Of a DNA stretch of 64,000 bases, positions 25,189 through 35,266 are shown one piece after another. The notes beneath the pieces were generated by a model. That model was not told where the DNA came from, ran no database searches, and saw only the letters and a program-made list of their open reading frames with translations. A program made the translations under genes and the position numbers. The DNA comes from Sporomusaceae bacterium (GTDB taxonomy: Bacteria > Bacillota > Negativicutes > Sporomusales > UBA7701). Location: the NCBI GenBank assembly GCA_031460455.1, contig JAVKTQ010000006.1, positions 62,001 to 126,000 of the forward strand. Direction: 5' to 3'. Positions within the stretch are counted from its first letter, which is position 1; each line of letters starts with the position of its first letter.

Positions 25189-26490
25189 CTACCCTAATTT
25201 CTTAGAGAAAAAGCCCGTCATCCCGGCATCCGCCACCCGCTTCTGAATAGCGGCCACGTCGGTCGTATACAGGTTCTTCTCCTTCATATGCTCGAAATAC
25301 ACCGAGCCGGAGAAAGTGTACTTCTTCGTCAGTCCCTCCTTGGTCTGCATGCTCGTCCGCACAAAAGCGATCGCGTCGCCGCAGGCCAGGCTCTCGGGAA
25401 TTGTCGCCGGCTCCTGTCCGAACGCCGCCCGGGCCGCGTTATGGCCCGCCAGCGTACCGGTGATGATCGCCTCGGTGTGGCCCACCAGCAGCCCGGCCTT
25501 TTCGCCGCCGCAGAAAACGTTGTCCAGCCCCTCCACCTTGAGGGCGTTATCGCGCGGCAGCATCCCCAGATAGCGCATAGAATTGCCGATGCCGCCCGAA
25601 TACGGGTCCTCGAAGCGGGCGTTCTCGAAACCGGGGATCTGGCGGAGGATATCGAGCGGATAATAGGCCGACATCAGCTTGGCGTGGCCGGTGTCGAGCA
25701 GAATGACATTCTCGGCGAACTCCTTCAGCGCATATTGCTGGCAGGCCTTCTGCCCCAGCGATTCCATGCTCTTGCGCAGGCTGGCCGGGATGGGCACGAC
25801 CACCACCCCCGTGCGGTCGAGCTGTTCGTGAATCTCCCTGGACAGCGAATCCTTGTGCAGCTTGCACGACCCGCTCATCGCCCCCAGCGTGCCGTCGGCC
25901 TTCTGGCCCATGATCTCCGGTGCCCCCGCCTTGGCGGCGATCGAGAACCGCGGCCCGAAGGTCGGACAGCGGTAAATGCACATCGCGCAGCCGTTGCCGT
26001 ACTTCATGCAGTTGCCCTGCGGCCCGGCCGTGCCGGCGGCATCGACGAACGTGTCGCCGGTCGCCGCGACATCCGGCTCGCCGTGATGGCCCTCGGCGGT
26101 AACCTTCGTGATCCTGTTGCCGTCCTTCTCGATCTCCTTGACGCGGCAGTGCATATGCACCTTGATGCCGGCGCCCTCCACCGCCTTCTTGACCGCCGGC
26201 TCGATCAGCGCCACATCGTACAGATTGGCGTGCTTATGGCCGGGAAACTCGATATTCTTGTGGCGCGCGTTGGCGTCGGCGATCTGGAAGAGATCGCCGC
26301 CGCCCATGGCCAGCATCTCCTCGGTGGCGGGGAAGCGGCCGTTATTGCGCATGATACCGCCCACCAGCCCGGTGCCCAGCAGCATATCGGCCCGCTCGAA
26401 TAGCTCCACCTCGCAGCCCGCCTTGCGGGCCGCCAGCGCCGCCGCGCTGCCCGCCCAGCCGCCGCCGACCACGACAACCTTCTTAGACAT
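25189..26490 (-). CDS. FAD-dependent oxidoreductase
   Basis: A 433-residue flavoprotein. The dinucleotide motif is VVVVGGGWAGSAAALAARKA, with ELFERADMLLGTGLVGGIMR after it; the FAD-domain end contains DNVFCGGEKAGLLVGHTEAI. The central part has a cysteine group, NCMKYGNGCAMCIYRCPTFG, which could bind metal or act in redox. The architecture recalls the GidA/TrmFO-like flavoprotein group. It sits in the cobalamin-PLP-RidA cluster, one family B repeat downstream of the PLP gene, so it may oxidise an amino acid or imine intermediate. Start has GGAGG before ATG. Confidence 0.82.
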   Translation of the reverse strand: MSKKVVVVGGGWAGSAAALAARKAGCEVELFERADMLLGTGLVGGIMRNNGRFPATEEMLAMGGGDLFQIADANARHKNIEFPGHKHANLYDVALIEPAVKKAVEGAGIKVHMHCRVKEIEKDGNRITKVTAEGHHGEPDVAATGDTFVDAAGTAGPQGNCMKYGNGCAMCIYRCPTFGPRFSIAAKAGAPEIMGQKADGTLGAMSGSCKLHKDSLSREIHEQLDRTGVVVVPIPASLRKSMESLGQKACQQYALKEFAENVILLDTGHAKLMSAYYPLDILRQIPGFENARFEDPYSGGIGNSMRYLGMLPRDNALKVEGLDNVFCGGEKAGLLVGHTEAIITGTLAGHNAARAAFGQEPATIPESLACGDAIAFVRTSMQTKEGLTKKYTFSGSVYFEHMKEKNLYTTDVAAIQKRVADAGMTGFFSKKLG

Positions 26491-26518
26491 AACTAATTCC
26501 CTCCTTTGCAGACTTTCT

Positions 26519-26643
26519 AAGGTTGTCTAAAAAGCTCCAGATGCAAGGCGTACCGGAAGAGCGCGCCGCGACGCGTACTCGGTGCGTACGCTAGCAAGCG
26601 CTCTGAGGAACAACGCCGCAGATGGACTTTTTAGGCAGCCGCT
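26519..26643. repeat. Family B structured repeat, copy 2
   Basis: The same nested layout as copy 1, with outer arms GGTTGTC/GGCAGCC (two G-U pairs), inner arms AGAGCGC/GCGCTCT and the constant GCGTAC/GTACGC apex. It lies between the PLP-enzyme stop codon and the start of the FAD gene in the same orientation. Confidence 0.8.
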
Positions 26644-28105
26644 AAATCAAGCCCACGTGCTTGGCGACAATCTCCATCAGCCTCACCTGCGCCTTGATGC
26701 CGTAGCGGAACACATCCTTCAGCAGATTGCCCTTGCTGTCGGTCGTCGCCAGGTCGGGCGAAATGTAGATGTTGCCGTCGTAAGCCACCGTCGGGATGAC
26801 GCCCATCTGCGCCATGCCGCTCTGGAAGATGTTCGTGCCCGAATACATATCCTCGATCGCGAAGATCGGCAACCCCATCTGGCCATCCTTCCAGGTGCCC
26901 TCGTAGTTGACCTCGACGGCCCGGGAATTGTAGGACTTGGTAATAATAAGCCCCGCCTTGATCGTCGGGTGAATCTTGTCGAACTCTTCCTTGACCACGT
27001 CGTAGAGGTCGTCGACCGACTTGGTGTAAACCTCCGGATTATCGCGCAGCACCTTGAGGGCCTGGATCTGGGTGGCCAGCGCCTCCTTGCCGGGGTCGAA
27101 CGTGACATAGGCGGCCTTACCGTAGGATGCGGTAGTCCCCCAGCGGTCGCCGTGCATGCCCATCGCCCGGCGAATGGGAACCATCACGTCCTCCTTGCCG
27201 ATAATCAGGCCGCTCGTCGCACAGCCGCTCGCCTTGTCCATCGAGTAGATGATCGCGTCCGCGCCCGATTTGCGGATATCGTGGCCGATGCCTGGCACGC
27301 CCCAGGCGTTGTCAAGTACATAAGGGATGTTGTACTCCTTGCACAGTTTGGCGTACAGCTTCTGCAGCTTCGGCGTGCCGTCCGCATCCTTCGCCCCGTA
27401 GCCGTAGCCCGGCGTCTCGTACGCCAGCGACGTCATGCCTGTCAGCATATTGCCGTGCCGCTCGGCCACCTTCTTCATCGCCTCATAAGTGGCCTCAGGG
27501 TCGACCTTCGTCAGCAGCGGCACCGGGTGATACTTGATGCCGTGGACCGGGTAGTTGGCCCCCTCCAGCGGCACGATCAGCGTGTCGAGATTATTCTGGC
27601 GCTTGCCATAGAAGCCCAGTTCGCCGGGCGTCGAGCCGCGGTCGGCGATAATATCCTTATACTTGCCGGGGAAAGGCCGCCCATAGCCGCCCTGGTGGTG
27701 GAAATGCTTCTCCAGCGGCGCGATATAGCGGGCCCGGTAGCAGTCGCCCCGCCCCAGGGCCGGCGGCGTAAACAGCGAATCGAAGCTGCACCAGAGGCCT
27801 GCCTCGCACGTGCTGACAGGTGCGGCGTCGTACCCGTCGCCGTAGAGATCCTTGACAAGCTCGCGGATCTGGTCCACCATTCCCGCCAACGGCGTTACCG
27901 TCTTGGCAGCCTCCTCGCTGGCCCTCATGATATCCTCGCGCAGCGGCGCCGGACAGCCGGATATGCCGCCCGTCATCCCGAACTTGCCCCTGATCTCGGC
28001 GGGAATGCCGATCTCGTCGGCCGCCGCCTTGGCCTCGGCGTAGATTGTCGGGATATTCATCTGGAGATACTTGTACATCTGAAACTTATACTTGAACTTG
28101 GCCAT
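26642..28105 (-). CDS. PLP-dependent fold-type I enzyme of unknown specificity
   Basis: A 487-residue protein. The PLP-lysine candidate lies in IIYSMDKASGCATSGLIIGK, preceded by the cofactor Asp in YVLDNAWGVPGIGHDI, as in fold-type I lyases, desulfurases and aminotransferases. The N-terminal part has GMTGGISGCPAPLREDIMRA, and STCEAGLWCSFDSLF around residue 130. It recalls beta-eliminating lyases (tryptophanase-like) but I cannot assign a reaction. It directly follows ridA (15 bases), whose product clears imines that PLP lyases release, so an eliminating or deaminating chemistry fits. Confidence 0.7.
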   Translation of the reverse strand: MAKFKYKFQMYKYLQMNIPTIYAEAKAAADEIGIPAEIRGKFGMTGGISGCPAPLREDIMRASEEAAKTVTPLAGMVDQIRELVKDLYGDGYDAAPVSTCEAGLWCSFDSLFTPPALGRGDCYRARYIAPLEKHFHHQGGYGRPFPGKYKDIIADRGSTPGELGFYGKRQNNLDTLIVPLEGANYPVHGIKYHPVPLLTKVDPEATYEAMKKVAERHGNMLTGMTSLAYETPGYGYGAKDADGTPKLQKLYAKLCKEYNIPYVLDNAWGVPGIGHDIRKSGADAIIYSMDKASGCATSGLIIGKEDVMVPIRRAMGMHGDRWGTTASYGKAAYVTFDPGKEALATQIQALKVLRDNPEVYTKSVDDLYDVVKEEFDKIHPTIKAGLIITKSYNSRAVEVNYEGTWKDGQMGLPIFAIEDMYSGTNIFQSGMAQMGVIPTVAYDGNIYISPDLATTDSKGNLLKDVFRYGIKAQVRLMEIVAKHVGLI

Positions 28106-28120
28106 TGCCCAATCCCCCTT

Positions 28121-28582
28121 CTATTGTTTCACCTTCACGATCATTTCCACTTCGCAGGCGGCGTCCAGCGGCAGCTCGTTCACCCCCACCGCCGACCGGG
28201 CGTGCAGGCCCTTGTCGCCGAAAAGCTGTCCCAAAAGCTCCGACGCCCCGTTGATAACCTTCGGCTGGCCGTTAAACCCGGGGGCGCTGGACACGAACCC
28301 CGTCACCTTCACCACCTGCTCGACATTATCCAGACTGCCGACCTGCGCCTTGATCACGCTCAGGCAATTCAGCACACACACGCGGGCCGCCTCATACCCC
28401 TGGCTCTCGTCCAGGTCGCGGCCCACCTTGCCCTTGTACTTCAGCTCGCCGCCCACGAACGGAATCTGCCCGGCCGTATAAACATACCCGCCGGACGCCA
28501 CCGCCGGCACATACGCCGCCACTGGCTTGGGCGCCTCCGGCAGCGTCAGCCCCATCTCCTTCAGTTTGCTCTCGATACTCAT
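28121..28582 (-). CDS. ridA: RidA family enamine/imine deaminase
   Basis: A 153-residue RidA/YjgF protein. The trimer-interface active site is intact: GGYVYTAGQIPFVGGEL, VCVLNCLSVIKAQVG, then the Arg and Glu of HARSAVGVNELPLDAACEVE. These enzymes hydrolyse reactive 2-aminoacrylate-type imines to keto acids. The AAGGAGGTGAGT site points to ATG at 28582 rather than the GTG at 28591, leaving one base after the stop of the preceding gene. Its tight coupling to a PLP gene suggests a dedicated role in this pathway. Confidence 0.92.
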   Translation of the reverse strand: MSIESKLKEMGLTLPEAPKPVAAYVPAVASGGYVYTAGQIPFVGGELKYKGKVGRDLDESQGYEAARVCVLNCLSVIKAQVGSLDNVEQVVKVTGFVSSAPGFNGQPKVINGASELLGQLFGDKGLHARSAVGVNELPLDAACEVEMIVKVKQ

Positions 28583-28583
28583 G

Positions 28584-29033
28584 CTACTCACCTCCTTCGC
28601 CCGGCAACCGGAAGCTCACCGCGGCGCCCAACGGCGTCCCCAGCTCCACCCCGGTCAGCAGCCGGTCGGTCCTGATAACGATATTCAGATGATTGGGCAT
28701 ATGCGTTTCGTCGAACCCGGCAAGCACCCCGACCGGCCGGCCGTCCAGCAGCACCTCGTCGCCGCTCACCAGCACCCCGCCCGCCGCCACGGCGAAAAAG
28801 CCGAGATAAGCGATGCGGTCAACCCGGCTGCCGGGTTTGGCCCCCGCCTCGTCGGTGAGGATGAGCTCATGCACGTCATGGCGGCGGAGGCAGCGGGAAA
28901 TCGGCGTAATCAGCGCCAGCCCCCGGTCCTCCATCCTCCCCTGCAACAACACCACCAGCGCCCCCTCCACCGCGCTCTTCTTCGCATAGGGATTGGCGGC
29001 GAACTTGCCCGCCGCGTAGGGATCAGTACTCAT
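28584..29033 (-). CDS. Conserved hypothetical protein in the cobalamin cluster
   Basis: A 149-residue protein beginning MSTDPYAAGKFAANPYAKKS, with ALITPISRCLRRHDVHELIL, DRIAYLGFFAVAAGGVLVSG and LAGFDETHMPNHLNIVIRTD. The pattern suggests a compact all-beta domain, and the HMPNH motif might bind metal. It recalls a DUF6917-type family, from memory only. It lies 71 bases after the mutase-like gene and one base before ridA, so it belongs to the operon. Confidence 0.6.
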   Translation of the reverse strand: MSTDPYAAGKFAANPYAKKSAVEGALVVLLQGRMEDRGLALITPISRCLRRHDVHELILTDEAGAKPGSRVDRIAYLGFFAVAAGGVLVSGDEVLLDGRPVGVLAGFDETHMPNHLNIVIRTDRLLTGVELGTPLGAAVSFRLPGEGGE

Positions 29034-29104
29034 ATTAGCCCCCCTGTCGCCCGATTCACGACATTATCATCCCTCGACACGCGGAAAATATGTAGCTCTA
29101 AGCC

Positions 29105-30922
29105 TCATCCGACCGTCCGCACCGTATCCTTCCCGGCCCGGCCGGGGTAAGCCCCCTCCTCCCGGCTGCCCAAAGCCCCGTCGTGCAGCGCCGCCACGAA
29201 ATCCCCTTCCTTGATAACCGCGTCCAGCACCCCTTCAATCCCTTCCACCAGCTTCGCGGCCGCCGCGTCCGCAGCCGCCGTCGGCGCGATGCCCGCCTGA
29301 CCGAGAAAGCGGAACCCCTCCTGCACCGCCCTCAGTGTATCCACCTTGGCCGGTGCCGAGATCGGCCCCCCCGAATACGCCTCATCCGTCGAAGCGATCG
29401 AAATCGCGTCCACCTCCAGCGCCGCCGCCAGGCAGGCGTGCAGGGCGGTCGACATCGCCGACTGCACCCGGTCCTCGGTATGCGTCAGAAACCCGATCGG
29501 CGCCCCCGGCCAAATCGGGGCGTTCACGATCCCCCTGAGCGCCATCACCTTCGCCGCGTTGAAATCGATGTAATTATCCTCCATCAGCCCGTGGATCATC
29601 ACCTCGGGCGAATAAGCGAACAACGGCTGGAGAATCGGCCGCGCCCCCAGGCGCACCGCCAGATCGGCCACAATCAGCATCCCGGCGAACGCCTTATAAG
29701 CCGGCACCCCGGCCAGCTCCTCATTCGTCACCACATCGAACGGCAAATTATATTTCTTCGCATACAAAATGGCGTTATAGCCATCCACCGTCAGCCGCGC
29801 GGGGTCGGTGCCCGCCCCTAAAGCCCCGTAGCAAATATTGATCTTCGTCAGATCAGCGCCCAGCTTCGCCGCCAGCACCACCGTCTCCGGCGTGTTCAGG
29901 CCGCGGTGCGCCCTCACCTGCCACAGCGTCGACTTCTCCAGTCCGGCGCCGATGCGGTTGAGATTGGCCGGCGTTATCACCGTCCCGTCCTCCTGGTGGG
30001 TAAGGAACCCGTCCAGAAACCCCTCCGTCCTAGCCCCCCACGACGGGTCGAAATGCACCACCCCGTCAGCCCCCCACGCCTCGCTCGCCAGAATATGGCC
30101 GATATCCATGAACGGGCAGCCGGTACCGTACTGGTTGAACACCAGCGGCTTGCGGCGGCTGTGCTGCAGCTTCAGCACCGACATGCGGGCCTTCGTCTCC
30201 GCCAGGTAGCTCTCCAGCCCGGCCACCTCTTCCTTCGTGAACCGCCGCGTCTTGGGATGAAGCTCGCCGGTCGCGTAATACCTCTGCGGCACCTCGCCGC
30301 ACAGCGCCGGATAATGCTCGTACAGCGCCCCGTCGCCCTCGCGGGCCCGCCACCTTGCCGCATCCCACAGCTCGTCGCGCAGCCGGGCCCGTTCCACGCC
30401 GGGCGACGTCCTCACCCTCGCCCAGTCCTCGATCATCGCGCTGATCGTCGCCAGCTTTCCGGCGATGCCGGCATGGCGATAGCGGTAATCGTAGCCCGCC
30501 GTCATATCCGCCTTCTCCTTGTGAGTACGGGTCGGGTCGGGCACATACTCCCGCCGCTCGACGAAACACCGCACCTCCTCCACCGACGTACCGGGGCCGA
30601 ACCCGGCGTCGAACCCCAGCTCGGCCGCCAGCTCCCTCCTTACAGCCATGCCGCCGATGCCGATGCGCGCCGTCGTGCGCAGGCCGGCCGCATCCGCCAG
30701 ATCGATGAACCGGGCCAGCAATTCGGCCACGCCGTAGCCCAGCGTGCGCCCGACCAGCAGCGTCTCGGCGCCCTGCTTCAGCGCCTGGCTCACGATCTCC
30801 TCCGGCGTCAGATCGGGCGGCAGCAGCACCGTCTCGTGCCCCGCCTGCTCCAGCCCGCGGGCGATCATCTTCAAACCGATATCATGCACCGGATCGAGCG
30901 GCGCCAGCAGCACCCTGCTCAC
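29105..30922 (-). CDS. Cobalamin-binding, GlmE-like mutase with fused B12 domain
   Basis: A 605-residue protein. The N-terminus (about 1-115) is a B12-binding Rossmann domain: LLAPLDPVHDIGLKMIARGL carries the base-off His, and TLLVGRTLGYG and GIGGMAV follow. The C-terminal 400 residues look like a TIM barrel related to glutamate mutase E: VFNQYGTGCPFMDIGHILAS, HFDPSWGARTEGF, RAHRGLNTPETVVLAAKLGA, and AAALEVDAISIASTDEAYSG. There is no PLP lysine motif of the OraE/KamE kind. A carbon-skeleton mutase or a B12-dependent eliminase is likely, with substrate unknown. Start is a GTG overlapping the upstream stop by four bases (GTGA), implying coupled translation. Confidence 0.75.
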   Translation of the reverse strand: MSRVLLAPLDPVHDIGLKMIARGLEQAGHETVLLPPDLTPEEIVSQALKQGAETLLVGRTLGYGVAELLARFIDLADAAGLRTTARIGIGGMAVRRELAAELGFDAGFGPGTSVEEVRCFVERREYVPDPTRTHKEKADMTAGYDYRYRHAGIAGKLATISAMIEDWARVRTSPGVERARLRDELWDAARWRAREGDGALYEHYPALCGEVPQRYYATGELHPKTRRFTKEEVAGLESYLAETKARMSVLKLQHSRRKPLVFNQYGTGCPFMDIGHILASEAWGADGVVHFDPSWGARTEGFLDGFLTHQEDGTVITPANLNRIGAGLEKSTLWQVRAHRGLNTPETVVLAAKLGADLTKINICYGALGAGTDPARLTVDGYNAILYAKKYNLPFDVVTNEELAGVPAYKAFAGMLIVADLAVRLGARPILQPLFAYSPEVMIHGLMEDNYIDFNAAKVMALRGIVNAPIWPGAPIGFLTHTEDRVQSAMSTALHACLAAALEVDAISIASTDEAYSGGPISAPAKVDTLRAVQEGFRFLGQAGIAPTAAADAAAAKLVEGIEGVLDAVIKEGDFVAALHDGALGSREEGAYPGRAGKDTVRTVG

Positions 30923-31167
30923 ACCCTCGCCTCCCCGCCCGCCTCGCCGAGCAGCCAACGGTACCGGTCGGCGGGTCGGTAAACATACGCGCGGCCCCGC
31001 ACCCGCACCCCCGGCCCCTCGTACTGGGCGAAAACCACATCCACATCCTTGAACCCGAACTCCTTCAGCAGGCCGAGCATATACTTGCGGCCCGCCTCCT
31101 CGCTGCCGCAGACGAAAAACGTCTCAACATCAAGCGCGTCCATCACCTGTTCCAGAGCCTTATCCAT
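30919..31167 (-). CDS. 82-residue protein coupled to the cobalamin enzyme
   Basis: It starts MDKALEQVMDALDVETFFVC and ends RWLLGEAGGEARV, with one amphipathic helix region and a predicted beta-rich middle (DVDVVFAQYEGPGVRVRGRA). I do not recognise a family. Being first in the operon and overlapping the mutase-like gene by four bases, it may be a small subunit, as OraS or GlmS are in related enzymes, although the B12 domain is already fused to the large protein. Start has AGGA a few bases ahead. Confidence 0.6.
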   Translation of the reverse strand: MDKALEQVMDALDVETFFVCGSEEAGRKYMLGLLKEFGFKDVDVVFAQYEGPGVRVRGRAYVYRPADRYRWLLGEAGGEARV

Positions 31168-31296
31168 GGCAATCCTCCTTGCTTAGCCTCGTCGCTAGTA
31201 TTGGACGCCCCGCCGAGCTTTATACCGCCGCGCCGCCACTCCCCCAAAACGCCGTCCGGCCTTCTTAGCCTTTTCCGCCATCCCCCATATGCAACA

Positions 31297-31338
31297 AAAT
31301 GACCGGCAACCGCATCCCCGGTTGCCGGTCATTTTTAT
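31297..31338. terminator. Terminator downstream of the YitT gene
   Basis: ATGACCGGCAACC pairs with GGTTGCCGGTCAT around an eight-base loop. TTTTT follows on the plus strand and TTTTG on the minus strand, so it can end YitT transcription and shield the cluster at lower coordinates. Confidence 0.85.
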
Positions 31339-31350
31339 TGGGCGCCCCTG

Positions 31351-32211
31351 TCAATGGATCGCCCGCTTTTTCACCCTGCCGCCGATAACATCGTGAACAT
31401 CCTGAATCGTCACAAAAGCGTTCGGATCGATATCGTCGATAATCGCCTTCAGCTTGGCGATCTCCAGCCTTGTCACCACCGAAAACAGCACCTGCTTCGG
31501 ATCGCCGCTGAAGCCGCCCTCGCCGTGCAGGATAGTCACGCCCCTCCCCAGGCGGGCCAGCAGCGTCGTCTTTATCTCCTCGGCGCAATCGGAAACGATC
31601 ATCACGCCCTTCGACTCGTCCAGGCCCTCGATCGTAATATCGATCACCTTGAAAGCCACAAAATAAGCCACCAGCGAATACATCGCCTTATCCCAGCCGA
31701 ACACCAAGCCGGCGCTGCCGAGAATAAACACATTGAAAAACATGATAATCTCGCCCACGGAAAACCCGCTCTTCCTATCGAGGATGATCGCCACGATCTC
31801 CGTCCCGTCCAGCGAGCCGCCGTAACGGATAATCAGCCCCACCCCGATGCCTACCAGCACCCCGCCGAACGTCGCCGCCAGGAAAAAATCCTGGGTTAAT
31901 TCCGGAATCGGATGGAAAACCGCCACCCAGCCGGACAGCGACACGACCGAAAACAGCGTTGCAAGGCAGAACGACTTGCCGATCTGCATATAACCTATAT
32001 ACAGGAACGGCAGGTTCAGCAGCACCAGCAGAATACTTATATTGAACCCGGCGATATGGCTCAGCAGAATCGAAATACCGACAATACCGCCGTCGATAAT
32101 CTGATTCGGTATCAGGAAAAACTCCAGTCCCGCCGCCGCCACAATCGAGCCGAAAAACAGCAGCACATACTTCTTGACCAACCTCACTATCGGATTCCCT
32201 TTTGCGACCAT
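31351..32211 (-). CDS. YitT family membrane protein
   Basis: A 286-residue protein. Five to six membrane helices occupy residues 1-195 (FFLIPNQIIDGGIVGISILL, GVLVGIGVGLIIRYGGSLDG), followed by a soluble DUF2179 domain (about 205-286, GVMIVSDCAEEIKTTLLARL, VVTRLEIAKLKAIIDDIDP). This is the full YitT architecture common in Firmicutes. Function in the family is poorly known; transport or regulation by the C-terminal ligand domain is proposed. Good GGGAG before the ATG. Confidence 0.9.
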   Translation of the reverse strand: MVAKGNPIVRLVKKYVLLFFGSIVAAAGLEFFLIPNQIIDGGIVGISILLSHIAGFNISILLVLLNLPFLYIGYMQIGKSFCLATLFSVVSLSGWVAVFHPIPELTQDFFLAATFGGVLVGIGVGLIIRYGGSLDGTEIVAIILDRKSGFSVGEIIMFFNVFILGSAGLVFGWDKAMYSLVAYFVAFKVIDITIEGLDESKGVMIVSDCAEEIKTTLLARLGRGVTILHGEGGFSGDPKQVLFSVVTRLEIAKLKAIIDDIDPNAFVTIQDVHDVIGGRVKKRAIH

Positions 32212-32329
32212 ATTTTAGCTCCCTTCCCGAAAAATAGTAAAAGGAGGCCTTTATCCAGCCTCCTCCGCATCTTAGCACTATAATGATACCTTCCACCGGC
32301 GGCCATGTCAAGTTTGCCGCCTTGACGAC

Positions 32330-33559
32330 CTACCCGCCCGCGACCGCAAGCCACAGCACCCCAGCCGCCACCGTGACCAGCGTAAGGGGGACCCCCACCT
32401 TGGCGTAATCCCAGGCTGACACGGCCACATGCTCGCGTTTGGCGATCTCCACGACAATCAGATTGGCAATCGACCCGGAAATCGTCAGGTTCCCGGCCAG
32501 CGTCGAAAACATAGCCAGAGCCTTCCACCAATACTCCGGATTATCGGCGGGAATAAGGAACTTCATCAGCAAAACCGCCGGCACATTACTGACGATATTG
32601 GACAGGACAAGCGTCAGCGCCGCAAACATCCCCATACTGCCGGCGCCGGAAAAAGACAAATTCTCGAACAGCAGCGCCGTCAGCCCGCTGCGCTCCACCC
32701 CGGCGACAATGACGAACAGCCCCACGAAAATCACCAGCAGGTTGAAATCGACGCTCTCGTACACCTTGTTCGGCTTGACGCGCCGCGTTATCAGCAGTGC
32801 CGCCCCTCCCAGGCTCGACGCCAACGCCAGGTCATAGCCGAGCATATACGCCCCCAGCACCAGCGCCAGCACAAACAGCGTTTTGACGATCAAATACATA
32901 TGGATATTCGCCGACCCGGCCGCGGGGACGGCAAAAGCCCCCGCAAGCTCGTCCCGGTAAAAATACGCTATCGCGCAATAAGCGGCAAGCAGTCCCGCCA
33001 GCGCGACCGGACTCGCGGCCAGAAAGTAGCTGCCGAACGACATCGCCGACAGACTGCCGACGAGAATATTCTGCGGATTGCCCAGCAGCGTGGCCGCGCT
33101 GCCAATATTCGACGCCATCGCCACCCCCAGCAGGTGCGGCAAAGGATTGCAGCGGGCCTTCCTGCACACCAGGAGAACCACCGGCGTAAACAGCAGGCAG
33201 ACGATATCGTTGATCGCCACCGCCGACATAACGCCACTGGCCATAATAACGGCGAGCAGCAACTGCTTTCCGTCGGCCACCCGCCGGCAGACGGCGTTGC
33301 CCATCAGCTCGAAAAACCCGGCCAATTTCAGATTAGCGACCACGATCATCATCGAAAAGAGAATAATGATCGTCTTGAAATCGACCGCCAGCGTCGCGTC
33401 CTGAAAAGACAGCACCCCCGTACCGACCGTCGCCGCCGCGCCGATCACGGCCGCTCCCGCCCGGTCCACGCGGAACAGCGGGCTTTTCCCCAGCGTGAAC
33501 ACCACCAGCACCGCGGCCAGAATCAGCCCCGACAGCCACATATCCATCCCGTGTCCCAC
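32330..33559 (-). CDS. SLC13/ArsB-type anion permease
   Basis: A 409-residue, 10- to 12-helix protein of the ion transporter superfamily. Family blocks are DFKTIIILFSMMIVVANLKL, VMSAVAINDIVCLLFTPVVL, SNIGSAATLLGNPQNILVGS (the TxxGNPQN anion-site hairpin) and FVGLFVIVAGVERSG. The second hairpin is ISGSIANLIVVE. These match ArsB/CitM/NhaD-like permeases; the ion could be arsenite, citrate, another dicarboxylate or sodium. No arsenic genes are adjacent. GTG at 33559 has AAGGTGG ahead; an ATG four codons on is possible. Confidence 0.85.
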   Translation of the reverse strand: MGHGMDMWLSGLILAAVLVVFTLGKSPLFRVDRAGAAVIGAAATVGTGVLSFQDATLAVDFKTIIILFSMMIVVANLKLAGFFELMGNAVCRRVADGKQLLLAVIMASGVMSAVAINDIVCLLFTPVVLLVCRKARCNPLPHLLGVAMASNIGSAATLLGNPQNILVGSLSAMSFGSYFLAASPVALAGLLAAYCAIAYFYRDELAGAFAVPAAGSANIHMYLIVKTLFVLALVLGAYMLGYDLALASSLGGAALLITRRVKPNKVYESVDFNLLVIFVGLFVIVAGVERSGLTALLFENLSFSGAGSMGMFAALTLVLSNIVSNVPAVLLMKFLIPADNPEYWWKALAMFSTLAGNLTISGSIANLIVVEIAKREHVAVSAWDYAKVGVPLTLVTVAAGVLWLAVAGG

Positions 33560-33640
33560 ATCGATGCCACCTTGTCTAAAAACTCACCCTCCATTATACC
33601 ATATCGGCGCCCTGCGGCCTTGCCGCGTCTGCGCCCGGCG

Positions 33641-33682
33641 AAAAAAATGCTCCCGATCCGCCCGAAGGCAAACCGGGAGCAT
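33641..33682 (-). terminator. Terminator of the glutamate dehydrogenase gene
   Basis: ATGCTCCCG and CGGGAGCAT form the stem around an 18-base loop, followed on the minus strand by seven T, twelve bases past the stop codon. Confidence 0.85.
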
Positions 33683-33693
33683 TCAATTAACCG

Positions 33694-35115
<1,422 letters not shown>

Positions 35116-35266
35116 TCATCCCCCCTGCCACAAAAAGCCGACTATCGGAATTAATTGACTATTCCAAATAAATTATAGCACCAATAAATGTATAATGTAT
35201 ACTTTATTTACGATTTTTCCTGTAGGATGGTGATAGTTGTCCCGGTAATCATATTAATCCGGCGGC

